Shown: one piece after another, positions 6,416-8,294 of the stretch | Numbering within the stretch: position 1 is the stretch's first letter | Layout of the letters: every line of letters begins with the position of its first letter | Assembly: GCA_028877045.1 (NCBI GenBank) | Contig: JAGWPQ010000605.1 | Span: 1 to 8,294 of the forward strand | Length of the DNA: 8,294 nucleotides | Origin: Bacteroidota bacterium | GTDB taxonomy: Bacteria > Bacteroidota > Bacteroidia > Chitinophagales > Chitinophagaceae | Direction: 5' to 3' | The notes under the pieces: generated by a model | The model's database searches: none | The model's input: only the letters and a program-made list of their open reading frames with translations | What the model was told of the DNA's origin: nothing | Position numbers and translations under genes: made by a program

Positions 6416-6658
6416 ATGAGCCATTTTGAGCCACCCATTCACTGGAACGATTACGAAGACATAGCATTAAAATTGTACGAACGTTTTGGAGATGATTTTA
6501 ACGAGTCAAAAATTTACCGTTTACGTTTTACCGATTTATTAGAGTGGGTTTTGCAGATACCCAATTTCGTGGGCACACGCGAACAAAGTAATGAAGGGCA
6601 TTTGGAAATGATCCAAAGCAGTTGGGTGTACGAGTGGCGAGATAACCAGAAGAAATAA
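6416..6658 (+). CDS. iscX: IscX (YfhJ), iron-sulfur cluster assembly regulator
   Basis: This is a small acidic protein of 80 residues; the E. coli IscX has 66. Family signatures are visible in order: IHWNDYEDIALKLYERFGDD (8-27), RFTDLLEWVLQIPNF (37-51), SNEGHLEMIQSSW (58-70), then the WRDNQKK tail. In known systems IscX binds the cysteine desulfurase IscS and ferrous iron and tunes the rate of cluster assembly. Here it follows ferredoxin, which fits, although the desulfurase and scaffold genes are elsewhere. Compared with the short E. coli protein it has about seven extra N-terminal residues and a longer linker between the first helix and RFTD. The ATG at 6416 is the only suitable start. The preceding gap is a long hairpin, so its expression may differ from that of fdx. 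Confidence 0.88.
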   Translation: MSHFEPPIHWNDYEDIALKLYERFGDDFNESKIYRLRFTDLLEWVLQIPNFVGTREQSNEGHLEMIQSSWVYEWRDNQKK

Positions 6659-6663
6659 TCATA

Positions 6664-6694
6664 TTTGGTAAATGCATTTTAATTACCACATTTG
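6664..6694 (+). promoter_or_regulatory. Putative promoter for the KdsC-like phosphatase gene
   Basis: TTTG (6664-6667) is followed after 19 bases, the optimal spacing, by CACATTTG (6687-6694), which differs from TAnnTTTG only at its first base. Transcription would start near 6700. That places the in-frame TTG at 6692 upstream of the transcript and supports the ATG at 6713 (or 6719) as the translation start. Confidence 0.45.
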
Positions 6695-6712
6695 CAGTAT
6701 CATTTAATCCCC

Positions 6713-7240
6713 ATGCAAATGAACGTTCTCGAATTATTTAACCAAATCAACACTTTTGTTTTTGATGTTGACGGTGTTTTAACCGATGGTACTTTATTGG
6801 TCTTGCCGCAAGGTGTGATGGCAAGGCGCATGAATATTAAGGATGGGTATGCTTTGCAACTGGCAATAAAAAAAGGATATAATGTGGTGATCATTTCCGG
6901 CGGCACGTCGGACGAAGTGAAAGAACGTTTTGGAAAATTAGGCGTAAAAGATGTGTTCATGAAAATTACCAACAAGGCTGAAACGCTTACTGAATATATG
7001 CAATCGCAGCAATTACGAAAAGAACAGGTTTTATTTATGGGCGATGATATTCCTGATTTTGAAGTAATGCAATTGGCAGGATTGGCATGTTGCCCGGCAG
7101 ATGCAGCCACCGAAATAAAATCTATCTCACAATATATTTCTCATTTAAAAGGCGGTGATGGTTGTGCAAGGGATGTGATAGAAAAAGTAATGCGGCTTCA
7201 AAATAACTGGAACGAAGATGTAACTGTACGATCGCAATAA
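6713..7240 (+). CDS. kdsC: KdsC-like HAD phosphatase (Kdo-8-phosphate phosphatase)
   Basis: This 175-residue cytoplasmic protein belongs to the capless HAD phosphatases of the KdsC type, which hydrolyse 3-deoxy-D-manno-octulosonate 8-phosphate to Kdo for lipopolysaccharide core synthesis. Motif I is FDVDGVLTDG with nucleophile Asp18 and acid/base Asp20. Motif II is Ser62 in IISGG. Lys88 in TNKAET is the likely motif III lysine. Motif IV is MGDDIPD (109-115). The C-terminal KGGDGCARDVIEKVM with Arg153 matches the substrate-loop region that completes the neighbouring active site in the tetramer. There is no cap domain. A slightly longer frame would start at TTG 6692, but a promoter-like element overlaps it, so I use ATG 6713; ATG 6719 is equally possible. 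It is followed after 49 bases by the prenyltransferase. The exact substrate is inferred, since N-acylneuraminate-type relatives share these motifs. Confidence 0.87.
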   Translation: MQMNVLELFNQINTFVFDVDGVLTDGTLLVLPQGVMARRMNIKDGYALQLAIKKGYNVVIISGGTSDEVKERFGKLGVKDVFMKITNKAETLTEYMQSQQLRKEQVLFMGDDIPDFEVMQLAGLACCPADAATEIKSISQYISHLKGGDGCARDVIEKVMRLQNNWNEDVTVRSQ

Positions 7241-7289
7241 TTTTTTACATCCTTCGTGTGCAATTTATATCTTGCAATAAATTTTCTCC

Positions 7290-8228
7290 TTGAAAGTAAT
7301 TGCAGCATTTTTCAAACTCATTCGTTGGCCTAATCTGGTGTTCATCATTCTTACGCAAGTGCTGTTCGAATACTGCATTTATTTTCGTGTATTTCCGCCA
7401 TCCATGAGGTATCAAAATGAGCAGTATCAATTTTTTTTATTGGTAGCAGCATCGATTTGTATTGCAGCAGCAGGTTATATCATCAACGATTATTTTGATC
7501 TGAATATCGATCAAATCAATAAACCTGATAAAGTAGTTGTTAATTCAATTATAAGCCGCAGATGGGTAATCCTTTGGCATTTGTTGCTGAGTTTAGCAGG
7601 ATTAATTTTAACCATCGTGGCTCTTCCTCATAAACTATATTTGCCATTGATCATGGCAAATACTATCAGTATTTTTTTATTGTTGCTGTATTCATCAACA
7701 TTAAAAAAAAGATTGTTGATAGGTAATGTGCTGATCTCTTTATTAACCGCATGGGTAATTGCGGTTATATTTTTTTCGAAGATGAATGAGAGTTTTTTGC
7801 AGGGAAAAGGTGATGAAATATTGCATGTGCGATTTTTCAGATTGACTGTTTTGTATGCAGGGTTTGCTTTTATTATTTCGCTCATCCGCGAAGTAATAAA
7901 AGACATGGAAGATATTGAAGGCGACAGAAAATACGAATGCCGCACCATGCCCATTGTCTGGGGACTCAATGCCAGTAAGGTTTTTGTGGCAGTTTGGTTA
8001 AGTGTACTGATCACAATACTTTTTATACTTCAATTGTATGTGTGGCAATTTGATTGGTGGTTCAGCATTTTGTACTGCACCGGTTTAATTATCATTCCAT
8101 TGATATGGGTATTAAAAAAGTTATTTACAGCAAGTTCATCAAAAGATTTTCATGAGTTAAGTACTGCTGTTAAAATGATTATGTTTACAGGTATTCTCTC
8201 AATGCTTTTCTTTTTATTCTATCATTGA
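7290..8228 (+). CDS. UbiA-family prenyltransferase (probable geranylgeranylglycerol-phosphate type)
   Basis: This polytopic membrane protein of 312 residues transfers a prenyl chain from an allylic diphosphate to an acceptor. Two aspartate motifs define the family: INDYFDLNID (Asn66, Asp67, Asp70, Asp74) and KDMEDIEGD (Asp205, Asp208, Asp212). Both bind Mg-diphosphate and face each other in the cavity. Hydrophobic helices lie at about 14-34, 47-66, 93-112, 116-135, 142-162, 183-199, 227-250, 253-275 and 293-310, as expected for nine segments. Bacteroidota proteins of this shape are usually named geranylgeranylglycerol-phosphate geranylgeranyltransferases, but menaquinone-type or other acceptors cannot be excluded. 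The start is TTG 7290: an in-frame TAA at 7278-7280 closes the frame just upstream, and the first ATG comes only at residue 39, after the first helix. A 7-base inverted repeat (7262-7268/7277-7283) lies just before it. The maf gene follows after 15 bases, suggesting one operon. Confidence 0.85.
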   Translation: MKVIAAFFKLIRWPNLVFIILTQVLFEYCIYFRVFPPSMRYQNEQYQFFLLVAASICIAAAGYIINDYFDLNIDQINKPDKVVVNSIISRRWVILWHLLLSLAGLILTIVALPHKLYLPLIMANTISIFLLLLYSSTLKKRLLIGNVLISLLTAWVIAVIFFSKMNESFLQGKGDEILHVRFFRLTVLYAGFAFIISLIREVIKDMEDIEGDRKYECRTMPIVWGLNASKVFVAVWLSVLITILFILQLYVWQFDWWFSILYCTGLIIIPLIWVLKKLFTASSSKDFHELSTAVKMIMFTGILSMLFFLFYH

Positions 8229-8243
8229 AAAAAATAAAATTAA

Positions 8244-8294
8244 GTGGTAAAAGATATTATTCTCGCTTCTCAATCGCCCCGCAGAAAACAATTA
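8244..8294 (+). CDS. maf: Maf-like nucleoside triphosphate pyrophosphatase, first 17 codons (runs off right edge)
   Basis: The last 51 bases read MVKDIILASQSPRRKQL when GTG 8244 is taken as the start. ILASxSPRRxxLL is the N-terminal signature of Maf proteins, in which the SxSPRR motif lines the nucleotide-binding cleft. These enzymes hydrolyse non-canonical or canonical nucleoside triphosphates (dTTP/UTP for the YhdE type, m7GTP for YceF) to monophosphates. An in-frame TAA at 8241-8243 directly precedes the GTG, so no longer start is possible and there is no ATG before the motif. The frame is 15 bases past the prenyltransferase stop. Only the N-terminus is present, so the subfamily cannot be assigned. 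Confidence 0.8.
   Translation, partial: MVKDIILASQSPRRKQL

Noticed and set aside
6700..7110. 136-codon minus-strand frame opposite the KdsC-like gene
   Set aside because: The plus-strand frame carries complete HAD motifs, and the antisense frame shows only a Ser/Lys-rich translation of the complementary strand.
8229..8294. Non-coding tail after the prenyltransferase
   Set aside because: Reading from GTG 8244 gives the Maf signature ILASQSPRR, so the tail is the start of a gene, not a spacer.

Overview
The window is an AT-rich, gene-dense chromosomal stretch that looks like a member of the Bacteroidota, most likely near the Chitinophagaceae (family level is inference). Three things point there. 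The genes lack Shine-Dalgarno sequences. Several upstream regions carry TAnnTTTG-type -7 boxes. The proteins are of Bacteroidota type: a topoisomerase I with C-terminal GR(F/W/Y)G repeats instead of zinc ribbons, an fdx-iscX pair, and a KdsC-type phosphatase, UbiA-family prenyltransferase and Maf in series. No phage, transposon, CRISPR, rRNA or tRNA was seen.

Layout. Bases 1-492 (minus) are the N-terminal part of a SirB1-like transglutaminase-fold protein that runs off the left edge. A 354-base divergent intergenic region separates it from a plus-strand membrane fatty-acid desaturase (847-1929). The desaturase converges on topA (2057-4612, minus), and a near-perfect bidirectional hairpin terminator lies between them (1945-1984). 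Upstream of topA, in the same direction, is an alpha/beta hydrolase (4747-5607, minus). From a second divergent intergenic region (5608-5991) a plus-strand run begins: [2Fe-2S] ferredoxin, IscX, KdsC-like HAD phosphatase, UbiA-family prenyltransferase, and the first 17 codons of maf at the right edge, which start with GTG.

How the genes work together. Ferredoxin and IscX are iron-sulfur assembly partners. The phosphatase fits Kdo (lipopolysaccharide core) synthesis, the prenyltransferase makes a membrane prenyl lipid, and Maf is a nucleotide-pool or house-cleaning pyrophosphatase. With topA and the desaturase, this is housekeeping and envelope or membrane maintenance, not an accessory island.

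The more interesting material is non-coding: (i) a 26-position AT-rich stem in the fdx-iscX gap containing iterated TTTTCAAATT; (ii) a roughly 32-base direct repeat in the gaps on both sides of topA; (iii) an intrinsic-terminator-like hairpin pointing at the hydrolase with no gene upstream of it; (iv) a 12-base perfect palindrome and a tandem 12-mer in the same divergent region. No convincing new multi-gene system is visible.
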